A stretch of DNA of 64,000 bases from Rhodopirellula bahusiensis (GCF_002727185.1 NZ_NIZW01000023.1:52750-116749); one strand, 5' to 3'; counted from the stretch's first letter, positions 9,436-19,399 are shown. Notes: generated from the sequence alone by a model not told the origin. Program-made: numbers and translations.

Positions 9436-12400
9436 ATGAACCAGTCCACACTTTCTCGAGTGTTTGCGATTCTTCTGGTCTTCGGACTCAGTTCCCAAAC
9501 GCAAGCCGAACAACTCAAGCCACGCATGCTTGTCCTCACGGACGTGTCCACGTGGGAGACCGACGACCACGAGTCACTGAATCGCCTGATGGCACACGCG
9601 GATCTTTTCGAAATCGAAGGGATCGTTATCTCGACCGGTTACAGCGTCAAAACGCTGAACAAGTCACCTGAGAACGGCTTCATCGACATCGCACGTGGCG
9701 TCGTTGATGCCTACGAAAAGGACTTGCCCAATCTGATGAAGCGTTCCGGTCAAACCGGCCACGAGCACGACGGCGGAAAACAGGCGATCGGATACTGGCC
9801 AAGTGCGCAGTACCTTCGCGAACGCATCATGTTGGGCAGCATGAATCGCGGAAAGAAGTTCATCGGCGATGACAACGGTTCACCCGGAAGTGAGTTGCTG
9901 ATCGCGCAAGCCGACGAAGAGGACGATCGTCCATTGTGGATCGGAATTTGGGGCGGGGGAAACACCCTGGCCCAATCGATCTATCAAGTCCAAAAAAATC
10001 GGTCAGCAGAAGAGGCCAAAACGTTCCTGAACAAACTGCGTGCGTACGCGATCACGGATCAAGATCGCAACTACAAAGGCGAAGGGCTCGAGGTGAGTTC
10101 ACACGGTTGGATCTACGAACAAACCGGTGATGACTTGCTGTTCATCTGGGACGAAGCCGCTTGGAAGGGACACAACTCAATCGGAAAGAGCAATTGGGGC
10201 GAGTACGCGAAACACATTCAGGGTCACGGCAACCTTGGCAGTCAGTACCCGAAATACAAGTTCGGAGTCGAAGGCGACACGCCCGCGTTCCTGTATCTCA
10301 TGCCCAACGGGCTCAATGATCCTGAAGATTCAACGCAATCGAGTTGGGGCGGGAACTTTGTGAAGAAGGACGGCGGGCTGTGGCGTGAAGCGAGCACTTG
10401 TGCGTCGAACTTCGAGCAAACGTATCCGGCGGCATTCAATAACTTCGCCGCACGGATGGACTGGGCAAAGGAAGGCAAAGGCAACCGCAATCCAAATCTC
10501 GTTCTCGATGGAGATGCCGGGCTGAACGTCCTAAGAAAGACGCCTGGTCCAGGCTCCTCAGTAACGCTCGACGCCTCAAAAACCACGGATCCCGACGGAG
10601 ACAACTTGCAATTCAAATGGTGGGTTCAAAGCGACGCGGGAACCTACGAGGGCGAAATCGAAATCGCCGACAGTACGTCAAGCGCGGCAACAATCCAGAT
10701 TCCCGCCGACGCTGCCGGACGCAGCTTTCATGTCATCTGCGAAGTCACCGACGATGGGACTCACAACCTGAGTAGCTATCGACGCGTCGTCTTCCAACCG
10801 ACGGGCGACATGGTTGCGACCACCAACCAGAAAAACACTTCGCTTGCCGACTGGCTGAGAACCTACATCCCTGACGCTTACCCGGGCACGGACATCGTTG
10901 CCCACGGTGGTGGAGCGTGGTTCCAGGCAAAGATCGATGAGCCGAAATTGATCGTCAGCTGGGCGAACTGGAAAGAAGAAGTCCTTTCTTTGAAGGACGT
11001 GGAAGCACACAGCCTGACCGAAGGCGAGTCCATCTTTGTTGACAAGACAGAGGCGTCCGATTGGGCAGACCATGCCAACGTGACTTTCTACGATGGAGTG
11101 GGCTACTACATCGATGGCTACGAAGCCTCAGCCATGTCCGGATGGGACGTCGCTAAGAGCACGATCATTCAGTTCACAGGCGACTCGGACACGTTTGTCG
11201 CAGAGATGGCGGAAGCGAAAGCAGAAGGATCGTTTACTGCACCGGTTCCAAAAAGCGTAGACAAGCAATCCGACGACACAAAACTTGCGGACTGGCTGAA
11301 AAACTACATCCCAGAGAAACACGCGGATGCCGAAGTCATTGCCCACGGTGGTGGAGCGTGGTTCCAGGCAAAGATCGATGAGCCGAAATTGATCGTCAGC
11401 TGGGCGGACTGGAAAGAAGAAGTTCTTTCATTGAAGGACGTGGAGGCACACAGCCTGACCGAAGGCGAGTCCATCTTTGTTGACAAGACAGAGGCGTCCG
11501 ATTGGGCAGACCATGCCAACGTGACTTTCTACGATGGAGTGGGCTACTACATCGATGGCTACGAAGCCTCAGCCATGTCCGGATGGGACGTCGCTAAGAG
11601 GACGATCATTCAGTTCACAGGCGAGTCGGACACGTTTGTCGCAGAGATGGCGGAAGCGAAAGCAGACAATTCCGCCGCTGCACCGAAACCTGCGCCGGCG
11701 AAAGAGAGCGTTTCCTTCAAACAATGGTTGTACGAGTACCTTCCGACGCAGTATCCCAACGCGGAAATGATCGACCACACTTATTGGTTGCAAGGAAAAA
11801 TCGGCAATGGCATCTCCGTGAACTGGACCGAATGGACAGATATCGATTCGACGTTGAAGGCCATGGAAGCTCACAATCTGACGGCTGGCAAGTCGATGTT
11901 CATCGAGCAAAAAGGCAACAAGAAACAAGATTGGGCTGACAACCCAAATGTCACCTACTACGAGGGAGCCGGTTACTACATTTCGGGCTACGACCCCGCC
12001 ACGATGGGAGAATGGGATGGCAAAGGGCTGTCCGTGATTCAGTTCGATGGTGATTCGAGTGACGTAGCGAAGACGATCGCCGAGGGTTGGTCGGGAGATG
12101 CGAAATCCACCCCCGTCCCATCGAAAGCCTCGCAAACGAAAGAACCCAGTGGAGAGCCCTCGGCAGGCACGCCTTACTCGCCCTTCCCTTCCAACGTCGT
12201 CGTAACGAAAGTCAAACACTTCGACAACATGTGCTGGAAGATCGCTGCCGCTGGCGGAACGTGGTACTTCGAGAACGGCGAAGCCGGCGGAAAGACAGGT
12301 TTCAGCAGCGCGTTTGACCAAGCTGGCAACGATTGGATCGGGAACGACGCCGACCGTGGTTACAACAAATCGTCCGCGAGCGGCGGACGACACGAGTACC

Positions 12401-14349
12401 GAGGCTGGCCAAACTTTGGCAATGGAAACTTCAATCACCCGCAACGTAGCAGTGGCTCCAAATCTTGGTGGGTCGACGCGAGCGGAAACGCGGTCGCATT
12501 CGATGAAAAGCTTGAAGGCGATCACCTGATCATGCGATCGTCTAACGCCAAGTACGACGTTGAGTATCACTTTTTCCCGTCGCACGCCGCGATCAAAGTT
12601 CTGAAGGCCGCCGACAAATACGCGTTTCTGTACGAGGGTCCGATTGGTGGCGAGCAAGATGCTTCGGTCGAGAAGGACTTCTACGTTCTCAAAGACGGCA
12701 AGCACCGCGAATGCAAAGAAGGGGGATTGGGTTACCTGGAATCGGAGTTCGGCAACAAGTTTCCATCACCGTTCTTTTACCTCGAAGACAGCGATCCGAA
12801 AGACACGCAAGTTTGGTACGCCGGCGTCAAGAACGCGGGCCCCGAGTCGGCCGGCGACGAAGGCTGGCGTCAAGGCAGCAACATGGTGATCTTCAGTTTC
12901 GGTCGCGACGAAGACAAACGAGCTTACACCGGAACCGACGCGGTTTGCGTGTTCGGATTTCAACCAAAGGGATCGCACGAGCACATCGCCAGCTTCATCG
13001 AATCGCGTCTCGAATCACCGTTTGCGGCTCCCAGCGCTAAAGCCAACCCGGCGCCCGCGAATGCCGGTGCCTCAAGTGCATCTGGAAGCACTTACACGAA
13101 ACGGCGAATGATCGTCACCACGGACCTGGGAGCCGATCCGGACGACGAACAATCTCTGGTGCGGATGCTTGTCTGTGCGAATGAGTTCGACATCGAAGGC
13201 TTAGTCGTGTCGACGGGCTGTTGGAAAAAGAAGCAGAGCAATACCAACATGCTGGACAAGATCGTCGATGCCTACGGCGAATGCTACGACAACTTGAAAG
13301 TTCACGCCGAAGGGTTTCCAACGCCCGAATACTTGCGTTCGATTTCCGTGATGGGACAGCTTGGCTATGGCATGAGCGATGTGGGCGACGGCAAAGACTC
13401 ACTCGGTTCCGACATGATTATCGCATCGGCCGATAAGGACGACCCGCGTCCGATATGGGTCGGCGGTTGGGGCGGCACGAACAATGTGGCCCAAGCGATC
13501 TGGACAGTCAGCAAGACTCGGTCGAAGGAGGACCTGGAAAAATTCCTCGCCAAACTTCGCGTCTACGACATCCTAGGCCAAGACGATGCCGGTGCTTGGA
13601 TCGCGAAGAACTATCCGCAAGTGTTCTACATCCGAGCGACCAAAGTCTACGGCTGGCAACCACCCAAGAACGGCGATTACCAAAAGAACGACATCCAAAG
13701 TCATGGTCCGCTCGGTGCTCTCTACCCCGATACCAAATGGGCGACCGAAGGTGACACGCCGGCGTACATGCACATCTACCCAACCGGCCTGAACGATCCT
13801 GATCAGATCGACCAAGGTGGCTGGGGCGGTCGATTCAGCTTCAAAAAGAAGACCGGCATCAAGAGCATGTCCGGAGTCAAAGGCGAGGAACGAAAGTTTG
13901 ATCCCTACGAAATGTGGGGCAACACATCCGACGGAACGGGGGCGATCAAACGCTGGAGCAAAGGATACAACAACGATTTCGCTGCTCGCATGGACTGGAG
14001 CATCACAAGCAAATTCTCCGAAGCAAACCATCATCCAGTCGCCATCCTGAATGGTGACACGACACGAGACGTGCTGAAACTATCTGTCGCGTCGGGTGAA
14101 TCAGTCTCGCTGAGCGCCGCGGGTACCGACGATCCCGACAACGATTCGCTCACCTATTCGTGGTCGATCTACGAAGAACCCGCCACGTACAAGGGCGCCG
14201 TTGCGATCGACGGACCTTCCGACCCGACAGCCAGAATCTCCGTTCCGGCAGATGCGAGTGGCAAAAATATCCATGTCATCCTGGAAGTTCACGACGACGG
14301 AACGCCAAACCTCTACGCATATCGCCGAATGATCCTCAACGTCAAATAG
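9436..14349 (+). CDS. giant exported protein with two Sde182-like domains and repeat modules
   Basis: A 1637-residue exported protein; ATG 9436 gives a standard signal peptide ending near QTQAEQ (an in-frame GTG lies at 9424). Order by approximate residue: Sde182-like domain 1 with its beta-sandwich (25-455); modules A (468-598) and B (615-745), almost identical; a diverged third module C (758-885); a Trp- and Gly-rich beta domain of unknown family (911-1195) with NDWIGNDADRG and EYRGWPNFGNGNFNHPQ; and Sde182-like domain 2 with its beta-sandwich (1218-1637). Domain 2 keeps the loop TTDLGADPDDEQS, while domain 1 has LTDVSTWETDDHES, so its activity may be lost or changed. It follows the previous gene by 33 bp. 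No complete family match is known to me; A/B/C may be binding modules. Confidence 0.82.
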   Translation: MNQSTLSRVFAILLVFGLSSQTQAEQLKPRMLVLTDVSTWETDDHESLNRLMAHADLFEIEGIVISTGYSVKTLNKSPENGFIDIARGVVDAYEKDLPNLMKRSGQTGHEHDGGKQAIGYWPSAQYLRERIMLGSMNRGKKFIGDDNGSPGSELLIAQADEEDDRPLWIGIWGGGNTLAQSIYQVQKNRSAEEAKTFLNKLRAYAITDQDRNYKGEGLEVSSHGWIYEQTGDDLLFIWDEAAWKGHNSIGKSNWGEYAKHIQGHGNLGSQYPKYKFGVEGDTPAFLYLMPNGLNDPEDSTQSSWGGNFVKKDGGLWREASTCASNFEQTYPAAFNNFAARMDWAKEGKGNRNPNLVLDGDAGLNVLRKTPGPGSSVTLDASKTTDPDGDNLQFKWWVQSDAGTYEGEIEIADSTSSAATIQIPADAAGRSFHVICEVTDDGTHNLSSYRRVVFQPTGDMVATTNQKNTSLADWLRTYIPDAYPGTDIVAHGGGAWFQAKIDEPKLIVSWANWKEEVLSLKDVEAHSLTEGESIFVDKTEASDWADHANVTFYDGVGYYIDGYEASAMSGWDVAKSTIIQFTGDSDTFVAEMAEAKAEGSFTAPVPKSVDKQSDDTKLADWLKNYIPEKHADAEVIAHGGGAWFQAKIDEPKLIVSWADWKEEVLSLKDVEAHSLTEGESIFVDKTEASDWADHANVTFYDGVGYYIDGYEASAMSGWDVAKRTIIQFTGESDTFVAEMAEAKADNSAAAPKPAPAKESVSFKQWLYEYLPTQYPNAEMIDHTYWLQGKIGNGISVNWTEWTDIDSTLKAMEAHNLTAGKSMFIEQKGNKKQDWADNPNVTYYEGAGYYISGYDPATMGEWDGKGLSVIQFDGDSSDVAKTIAEGWSGDAKSTPVPSKASQTKEPSGEPSAGTPYSPFPSNVVVTKVKHFDNMCWKIAAAGGTWYFENGEAGGKTGFSSAFDQAGNDWIGNDADRGYNKSSASGGRHEYRGWPNFGNGNFNHPQRSSGSKSWWVDASGNAVAFDEKLEGDHLIMRSSNAKYDVEYHFFPSHAAIKVLKAADKYAFLYEGPIGGEQDASVEKDFYVLKDGKHRECKEGGLGYLESEFGNKFPSPFFYLEDSDPKDTQVWYAGVKNAGPESAGDEGWRQGSNMVIFSFGRDEDKRAYTGTDAVCVFGFQPKGSHEHIASFIESRLESPFAAPSAKANPAPANAGASSASGSTYTKRRMIVTTDLGADPDDEQSLVRMLVCANEFDIEGLVVSTGCWKKKQSNTNMLDKIVDAYGECYDNLKVHAEGFPTPEYLRSISVMGQLGYGMSDVGDGKDSLGSDMIIASADKDDPRPIWVGGWGGTNNVAQAIWTVSKTRSKEDLEKFLAKLRVYDILGQDDAGAWIAKNYPQVFYIRATKVYGWQPPKNGDYQKNDIQSHGPLGALYPDTKWATEGDTPAYMHIYPTGLNDPDQIDQGGWGGRFSFKKKTGIKSMSGVKGEERKFDPYEMWGNTSDGTGAIKRWSKGYNNDFAARMDWSITSKFSEANHHPVAILNGDTTRDVLKLSVASGESVSLSAAGTDDPDNDSLTYSWSIYEEPATYKGAVAIDGPSDPTARISVPADASGKNIHVILEVHDDGTPNLYAYRRMILNVK
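10900..11666 (+). repeat. near-identical intragenic duplication, two 326-bp copies 441 bp apart
   Basis: Bases 10900-11225 and 11341-11666 are nearly the same, with about six substitutions seen by eye, inside the giant Sde182-like gene. They encode modules A and B, each with GGGAWFQAKIDEPKLIVSW, then DVEAHSLTEGESIF and YYIDGYEASAMSGWD. The 5' parts of the two modules (ADWLRTYIP versus ADWLKNYIP) and the spacer (about 115 bp) are more diverged. A third module at about 11710-12090 has the same scheme but much lower identity. The pattern suggests a recent duplication or gene conversion on an older three-module array. Confidence 0.93.
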
Positions 14350-14379
14350 TCCCTATTCGCCCACTAAGAGATTTCTACC

Positions 14380-16437
14380 ATGAATGTTTCAACTTCGTTG
14401 CGGCAATTGGCTTCGTCCAGCATCGCGATCGTATTCTTGGCAATGCCGCTTGCTGCACAGGACACGACAAAAGAATCGAGCGGAGCTCCATTGTCCGTTG
14501 CGACGCCCGATGGCTACGCGACGCAGAACGGCGGAACCACCGGTGGTGGCGAGGCGCAACCGATCACGGTGTCGACCGCTGAAGCATTCAAATCGGCTGT
14601 CTCAGGTGAAAAGCCTGCAGTCGTCGTGGTCGAAGGACAATTCGAAATTGGAAGCGTCAACGTTGGGCCAAACAAAACGATCATGGGCGCCGACGTGAAC
14701 GCTGGGCTTTCTGGCGGAACACTGAAGATCAAAGAAGACAACGTCATCATCCAGAATTTGACGTTTGGGCCGTCTGATGGTGACGCCATGGAAGTGTCGG
14801 GGGCTAAGAACGTCTTCATCACCAAGTGCGCATTTCACGACAGCAGCGATGAGCTTTGTTCCGTGGTTCGAGAGTCCGACTTCGTAACGATCTCTTGGTG
14901 CAAATTCTATTTCGACGAGACTCACAGTCATGCGTTCGGCGGGCTGATCGGCAACCGCGACGACCGTGAATCGGACCGGGGAAAGTTGCACGTCACGATG
15001 CACCACAATTGGTATGCCGAAGGAGTGCGAGGGAGGATGCCAAGAGTCCGCTTCGGACACGTTCACATATACAACAACTACTACAACAGTCCAGACAGCG
15101 GATACTGCATCGGAACCGGCTTTGAATGCCACATTCGGCTGGAGAATTCCTGTTTTGAAGAAGTGAAAACGCCATGGCGAGAGCAGAAGATCGGTGCCCT
15201 CGAAAGCGACGGCGAAATTGGCTGGCAAAACCTAGCCTTCCAAGGTTGCGAGGTACCCACCTACATCGAAAACAAGTTTCCTGTTTTCAAACCTGCCTAC
15301 GTCTTTCAAGCAGACAATGTAAACGACGTGAAAGGACTGGTCACTGACCCGAATCGCGGCGCGGGCAACTGCTTGCCTCACGGTGAATCTTCCGATGCCG
15401 ACGTGGACGATGAAGATGTCGATTCGACAAAGCCACGCGTTGTCATGATGTCCGACTTTCCGCCGATCGGTGTTGTCAAAGGCGGCAACGTGCCGAACAC
15501 GATGAAGAGCGATCCTGATGACATGCAGTCGATCGTTCGTTTCCTGCTGTATTCAAACGAGTTGGAAGTCGAGGCACTGATCGCATCCGCTGGCACGTTC
15601 GCGATGGAGGCACACAAGAAAAACATACTTGAGGTGCTGGATGAGTACGAAAAAGTTTACGCAAATCTAAAAACTCACGATGCCGACTACCCAACCGCTG
15701 ATCATCTGCGCTCGATCACGTTCGAGGGCAAGGCAAACAACCACGGTGTCAACGTTAAATGGGGACGCAACAAACAACCTTGGTCAGACATCATGGGCGA
15801 GGGGCTCGATAGCGAGGCTTCCAACGCGATCATCAAGATCGTGGACCGTCCCGATCCGCGGCCGGTTTGGATCAGCGTTTGGGGTGGCCCCCGCGAAGTG
15901 GCTCAAGCGATCTGGGACGTGAAAAACACACGCAGCGAAGCTGAGCTCAAGAAGTTCATCAGCAAGCTTCGGATCTTTCTGATTGCTTATCAAGACGCGA
16001 CGCACGGTTGGTTGATGGACGAGTTTCCTGATCTGTTCATCATCGATTCTCGCAAGACGTACCAAGGCATGTTTGGAGGTCGCGACCCGCTTTCAAATCT
16101 CGATTGGGTCAACAAACACATTCGCCATGACCACGGACCACTCTGCGATGTCTACCCGCACGAAGGCATGGGCTGCACGGGTGTCTGCGAAGGTGATTCG
16201 CCAGCGTTCATGCACTTGATCAGCGAACTCCGTGGGCTGAACGATTCCGAAGACCCAACGCAGCCCAGTTGGGGCGGCCAATACAAACGTAAGCCGGGAA
16301 CAAACCACTATGTCGACGGTCCCGGTGGTTCGAGTATTTCGCGATGGCGAAAAGACTACCAAGCGGAGTTCAAAGAACGAGCCGATTGGTGCGTTGAACG
16401 AGGTGATGGTTCGGACGCGTCAGGCTCGAAGGAGTAG
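14380..16437 (+). CDS. pectate lyase (PL1) fused to Sde182-like domain
   Basis: A 685-residue exported protein with a signal peptide (about 1-24). Residues about 45-330 form a right-handed beta-helix of the PL1 pectate lyase type: ITVSTAEAFKSAVSG, NKTIMGADVNAGLSGGTLKI, NVFITKCAFHDS, VTMHHNWYAEGVRGRMPRVR and GHVHIYNNYY, the last two being the conserved PL1 Arg-Pro-x-x-Arg and asparagine-ladder region. A short acidic linker (DADVDDEDVDS) leads to a Sde182-like domain (about 355-675) with WISVWGGPREVAQAIWD and CEGDSPAFMHLI, but without the C-terminal beta-sandwich. Its metal loop is interrupted: MSDF and SDPDDMQS are separated by about 16 residues. The fusion ties the Sde182 family here to pectin-like polysaccharide. 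It lies 30 bp after the giant gene and 5 bp before the esterase gene. Confidence 0.88.
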   Translation: MNVSTSLRQLASSSIAIVFLAMPLAAQDTTKESSGAPLSVATPDGYATQNGGTTGGGEAQPITVSTAEAFKSAVSGEKPAVVVVEGQFEIGSVNVGPNKTIMGADVNAGLSGGTLKIKEDNVIIQNLTFGPSDGDAMEVSGAKNVFITKCAFHDSSDELCSVVRESDFVTISWCKFYFDETHSHAFGGLIGNRDDRESDRGKLHVTMHHNWYAEGVRGRMPRVRFGHVHIYNNYYNSPDSGYCIGTGFECHIRLENSCFEEVKTPWREQKIGALESDGEIGWQNLAFQGCEVPTYIENKFPVFKPAYVFQADNVNDVKGLVTDPNRGAGNCLPHGESSDADVDDEDVDSTKPRVVMMSDFPPIGVVKGGNVPNTMKSDPDDMQSIVRFLLYSNELEVEALIASAGTFAMEAHKKNILEVLDEYEKVYANLKTHDADYPTADHLRSITFEGKANNHGVNVKWGRNKQPWSDIMGEGLDSEASNAIIKIVDRPDPRPVWISVWGGPREVAQAIWDVKNTRSEAELKKFISKLRIFLIAYQDATHGWLMDEFPDLFIIDSRKTYQGMFGGRDPLSNLDWVNKHIRHDHGPLCDVYPHEGMGCTGVCEGDSPAFMHLISELRGLNDSEDPTQPSWGGQYKRKPGTNHYVDGPGGSSISRWRKDYQAEFKERADWCVERGDGSDASGSKE

Positions 16438-16442
16438 GGCTC

Positions 16443-17696
16443 ATGCGTTTCTTTGTGACTGCATCCAGGGCTGCCTGTTCTTTGGCGTCCGTTTTGGTAG
16501 TGGGCCTTTCGGTTACCGCAAGTGAACCTGTGATCGACGGCGAAGCGGTGACTCGTATCAACGTGACGCTGGATTCGTTCGTGGAAGCTGGAGCCGTTGT
16601 CGGCGTCTCCGCGCTTATCTACGAGGATGGCGACGAGGTTTATTTCGGTGCCTTTGGGATGGCCGACGAAGAAGCCGGTTTGCCGATGTCTCGCGATACG
16701 ATCGTGCAGATCTTTTCGATGACCAAGCCAATCACCGGCGTGGCGCTGATGCAGTTGCAGGAACGAGGCCTCTTTGAGTTGGACGATGACGTTGCCAAAG
16801 TCATTCCGTCTTTTGGCAATTTGATCGTTGCGACGGGGGTGGACGATTCCGGGGACTTTCTCCTCGAATCGCCGAAGCGTCCCATGACAATCCGCGACTT
16901 GACTCGGCATACATCGGGGCTGGCGAATAGCGTTGATCACCCGATCGTCGGAACGCAGTTGAAAGAGCTGGACCCATTGAACCGTGACAACCGCTTGGCC
17001 GATGCTGTCGAGAAGTTCAGTCAGCTTCCTTTGATGTTTCATCCGGGGGAGCAGTGGGCGTACGGACCATCGGTCGATGTGCAGGCCCACATTGTGGAAC
17101 GACTGTCGGAGATGAACTTCGCAGACTACCTCGACCAGAATGTTCTCCGCCCGCTGAAGATGAACGAGACTCGGTACGTGGTCCCCGAAATGGATCGAGA
17201 TCGATTGGCAGCGGTCTACTGGCGGGACAATCAAACGGGGGAACTTTCGAAGAAGTCGGGTGACGAAGAATTCAATGCGAAACCCTGGCCACTGACACCA
17301 GGCGGTTGGGGTTTGACCTCGACGATCGACAATTACATGCGTTTCGCTCGCACGCTTTTGAATGAGGGTGAACTCGAGGGGGTTCGAATCTTGAAGGCCG
17401 AGACAGTTCAAGCGATGGCGACGAACCAGCTTTCAAACGAAGTCACCGAACGTTCTTGGCTTCCAAGCAAAGGACAAGTTGGGTTCGGCATTGATTTGGC
17501 GGTTCGCTTGCAGCCACCTGCTTCAAACGAAGAGAACAAAGGTGTGGTGGGCGAATTCTTTTGGGACGGAGCCGCTAGCACGCTGTTCTGGGTGGATCCG
17601 CAGAACGAACTGGCTGTGGTGTTGTTCGTTCAACTCAGACCATTTGACAAGGTTGGATTGCACAAGGCGTTTCGCGACGCCGTGTACGGCTCATGA
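16443..17696 (+). CDS. exported serine hydrolase, beta-lactamase class C/esterase family
   Basis: A 417-residue protein with a signal peptide (about 1-26) and a beta-lactamase-fold domain. The nucleophile motif SxxK is S92-M-T-K95 in QIFSMTKPITGVALMQL; the second motif YxS/N is probably YGPS in WAYGPSVDVQAH; the third, usually HxG/KTG, seems to be replaced around WDGAASTLFWVDP. This pattern is typical of secreted esterases and acylases rather than true beta-lactamases. As the last gene of the tight run that starts with rbsD, only 5 bp after the PL1 fusion, it could remove ester groups (acetyl or feruloyl) from the polysaccharide; that role is inferred from position. Confidence 0.85.
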   Translation: MRFFVTASRAACSLASVLVVGLSVTASEPVIDGEAVTRINVTLDSFVEAGAVVGVSALIYEDGDEVYFGAFGMADEEAGLPMSRDTIVQIFSMTKPITGVALMQLQERGLFELDDDVAKVIPSFGNLIVATGVDDSGDFLLESPKRPMTIRDLTRHTSGLANSVDHPIVGTQLKELDPLNRDNRLADAVEKFSQLPLMFHPGEQWAYGPSVDVQAHIVERLSEMNFADYLDQNVLRPLKMNETRYVVPEMDRDRLAAVYWRDNQTGELSKKSGDEEFNAKPWPLTPGGWGLTSTIDNYMRFARTLLNEGELEGVRILKAETVQAMATNQLSNEVTERSWLPSKGQVGFGIDLAVRLQPPASNEENKGVVGEFFWDGAASTLFWVDPQNELAVVLFVQLRPFDKVGLHKAFRDAVYGS

Positions 17697-17733
17697 CAGG
17701 ATCTGTCTGAACCAATGAACGTCTCTCAGCATT

Positions 17734-17790
17734 GACGCACCGGCTGCAAAGCCGGCTGGAGCGTCGCGCCCAGAACTCACTTCTTGTGAG
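17734..17790 (+). terminator. two adjacent hairpins after the esterase gene, possible terminator
   Basis: Bases 17734-17765 fold into a hairpin with inner stem CCGGCT/AGCCGG (17740-17745 with 17750-17755, GCAA loop) and outer stem GACGC/GCGTC. A second small hairpin, CTCAC/GTGAG, is at 17776-17780 with 17786-17790. They lie 38 bp after the stop of the esterase gene. There is no U tract, so rho-independent termination is uncertain; a dispersed repetitive hairpin is an alternative. Confidence 0.4.
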
Positions 17791-17971
17791 CTTGAGGTGG
17801 ACGGATCGCTGACTTGAATTGGCCAGGGAATGGCAAAGATCTCGAGGGATCGAAGATGGTTGTCAAACATCGTTTCAGATGCAGCCTACTGGCTGCGTCG
17901 TGTGAAACGTTGCTGGCTCTCATCTGTCGATCATGGCCCAAATCATCCTTCTCCGCACTCAAGTTTGTCTT

Positions 17972-19399
17972 ATGAACCATTGGAAGAAGCCACTGCGATC
18001 TTTGGTGGTCATATTTGGTTGCTTCGTTTCAACCTCTTCGGCGGTTGCGCAGATCCCGATGTTAGAAACGAACGAAAAGCATCGAGTCGTGTTGCTAACC
18101 GACATTGGTGGCGATCGCGACGATGAGCAATCGTTCACGCGGTTCATGATGTACGCGGACCAATTTGATATCGAAGGGCTGATCGCGACGTCCATCCGAA
18201 TCTTCCCGAAGGAAACACATCGACCGATCGATGGCGATCCGCAACCGGAGTATTTGGTGAGGGGGATTCAGGCGTATGCGACGGTTCGCCCCAATCTTCT
18301 CAAACACAGTTTTGGGTGGCCATCGGCCGAGGATCTGTTGCGAGTTATCCGCAAGGGCGTGAAGACTGGGCGAGACGCACCGTTCAACATTCGGACGGGG
18401 AGAGCCAGCACGGGCAGCGGGCACTATCCGCTGGAGGAGTTGATTGGGAAGAGTTGTGACACGGACGCTTCTCGCCTCATCATCGACGTGGTCGATCGCG
18501 ATGATTCTCGTCCGGTGTGGATCCCCGTTTGGGGAGGGACGGCCGAGTTGGCACAGGCTCTTTGGCGTGTCCGCAATGATCGCGATGAAGATGCCGTAAA
18601 ACGTTTTGTTGCGAAGCTCCGCGTCTACACTTGGGGGCACCAGGATGCGACGGGACTCTGGATACAGGAGAACTTTCCAGACCTGTTCTATCTCGTTTCA
18701 ACGGGCGGCATCGTCTACTCGGCTCCCCCCGAACTGCACACGGCGGAATGGCTCAATACTCATGTCCGGTTTCAACATGGTGCCTTTGGTGAGCTCTGCC
18801 CGCTACGTCACGGCAAGCTTGGAGAAGCCGACTCACAAACCTTCTTGGGCCTGATTCCAAACGGTCTCAGCGCCATGGAGCATCCTGACTGGGGCGGATG
18901 GGGCGGTCGCCTGCGTCCAACCTCGAACACGCGCAAGCAATGGGCCGACATTCCATCGAACCGATTGCCAAGCCAACTCGGCCACACGATCAGTCGTTGG
19001 GCTCCGCACTTCCAAAACGACTATCAGGCCAGAATGGATTGGTGCGTGAAGGAATTTGACGATGCGAACCATCCCCCCAGTCCCACGCTTTCCGGAGACG
19101 CCTCACGGAAGGCAATCGAGATTGTTGCGAAGCCAGGAGAACGCGTCGAACTGGACGCGACGGGCAGCACGGACATCGATGGAGACGCATTGTCGTATCA
19201 ATGGCGCGTTTACCCGGAAGCCGGGACTTATCGAGGTGTGATCAAGATCCAGGACGCAAACCAAATGTCTGCGCACTTCATCGTTCCCGAAGATGCGGCG
19301 GGGACATCAACCCATGTTTTGCTGATCGTGTCCGATGACGGAACACCGTCGTTGACTCGTTACAGACGCCTGATTGTTTCTTGTGAAGGAGGGCGTTGA
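17972..19399 (+). CDS. exported Sde182-like (DUF1593) protein
   Basis: A 475-residue exported protein with a signal peptide ending near SSAVAQ when started at ATG 17972 (an in-frame ATG at 17933 would add 13 residues before a good signal peptide). The Sde182 domain covers about 30-365 and an Ig-like C-terminal domain about 372-475 with DIDGDALSYQWRVYPEAG. The active loop is LTDIGGDRDDEQS, with Arg in place of the usual Pro of DPDD. Other landmarks are [38 protein letters not shown] and FQNDYQARMDWCV. It has its own 275-bp leader after the hairpins at 17734-17790, so it may start a separate transcript. Confidence 0.87.
   Translation: MNHWKKPLRSLVVIFGCFVSTSSAVAQIPMLETNEKHRVVLLTDIGGDRDDEQSFTRFMMYADQFDIEGLIATSIRIFPKETHRPIDGDPQPEYLVRGIQAYATVRPNLLKHSFGWPSAEDLLRVIRKGVKTGRDAPFNIRTGRASTGSGHYPLEELIGKSCDTDASRLIIDVVDRDDSRPVWIPVWGGTAELAQALWRVRNDRDEDAVKRFVAKLRVYTWGHQDATGLWIQENFPDLFYLVSTGGIVYSAPPELHTAEWLNTHVRFQHGAFGELCPLRHGKLGEADSQTFLGLIPNGLSAMEHPDWGGWGGRLRPTSNTRKQWADIPSNRLPSQLGHTISRWAPHFQNDYQARMDWCVKEFDDANHPPSPTLSGDASRKAIEIVAKPGERVELDATGSTDIDGDALSYQWRVYPEAGTYRGVIKIQDANQMSAHFIVPEDAAGTSTHVLLIVSDDGTPSLTRYRRLIVSCEGGR

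Noticed and set aside
16356..17411. Minus-strand frame of 351 codons opposite the esterase gene
   Set aside because: The + strand has a signal peptide and SxxK motif; the minus frame has no recognisable features.
16443..17696. Calling the serine hydrolase a true class C beta-lactamase
   Set aside because: SxxK is present but the third motif differs and the context is glycan degradation; esterase-type is safer.
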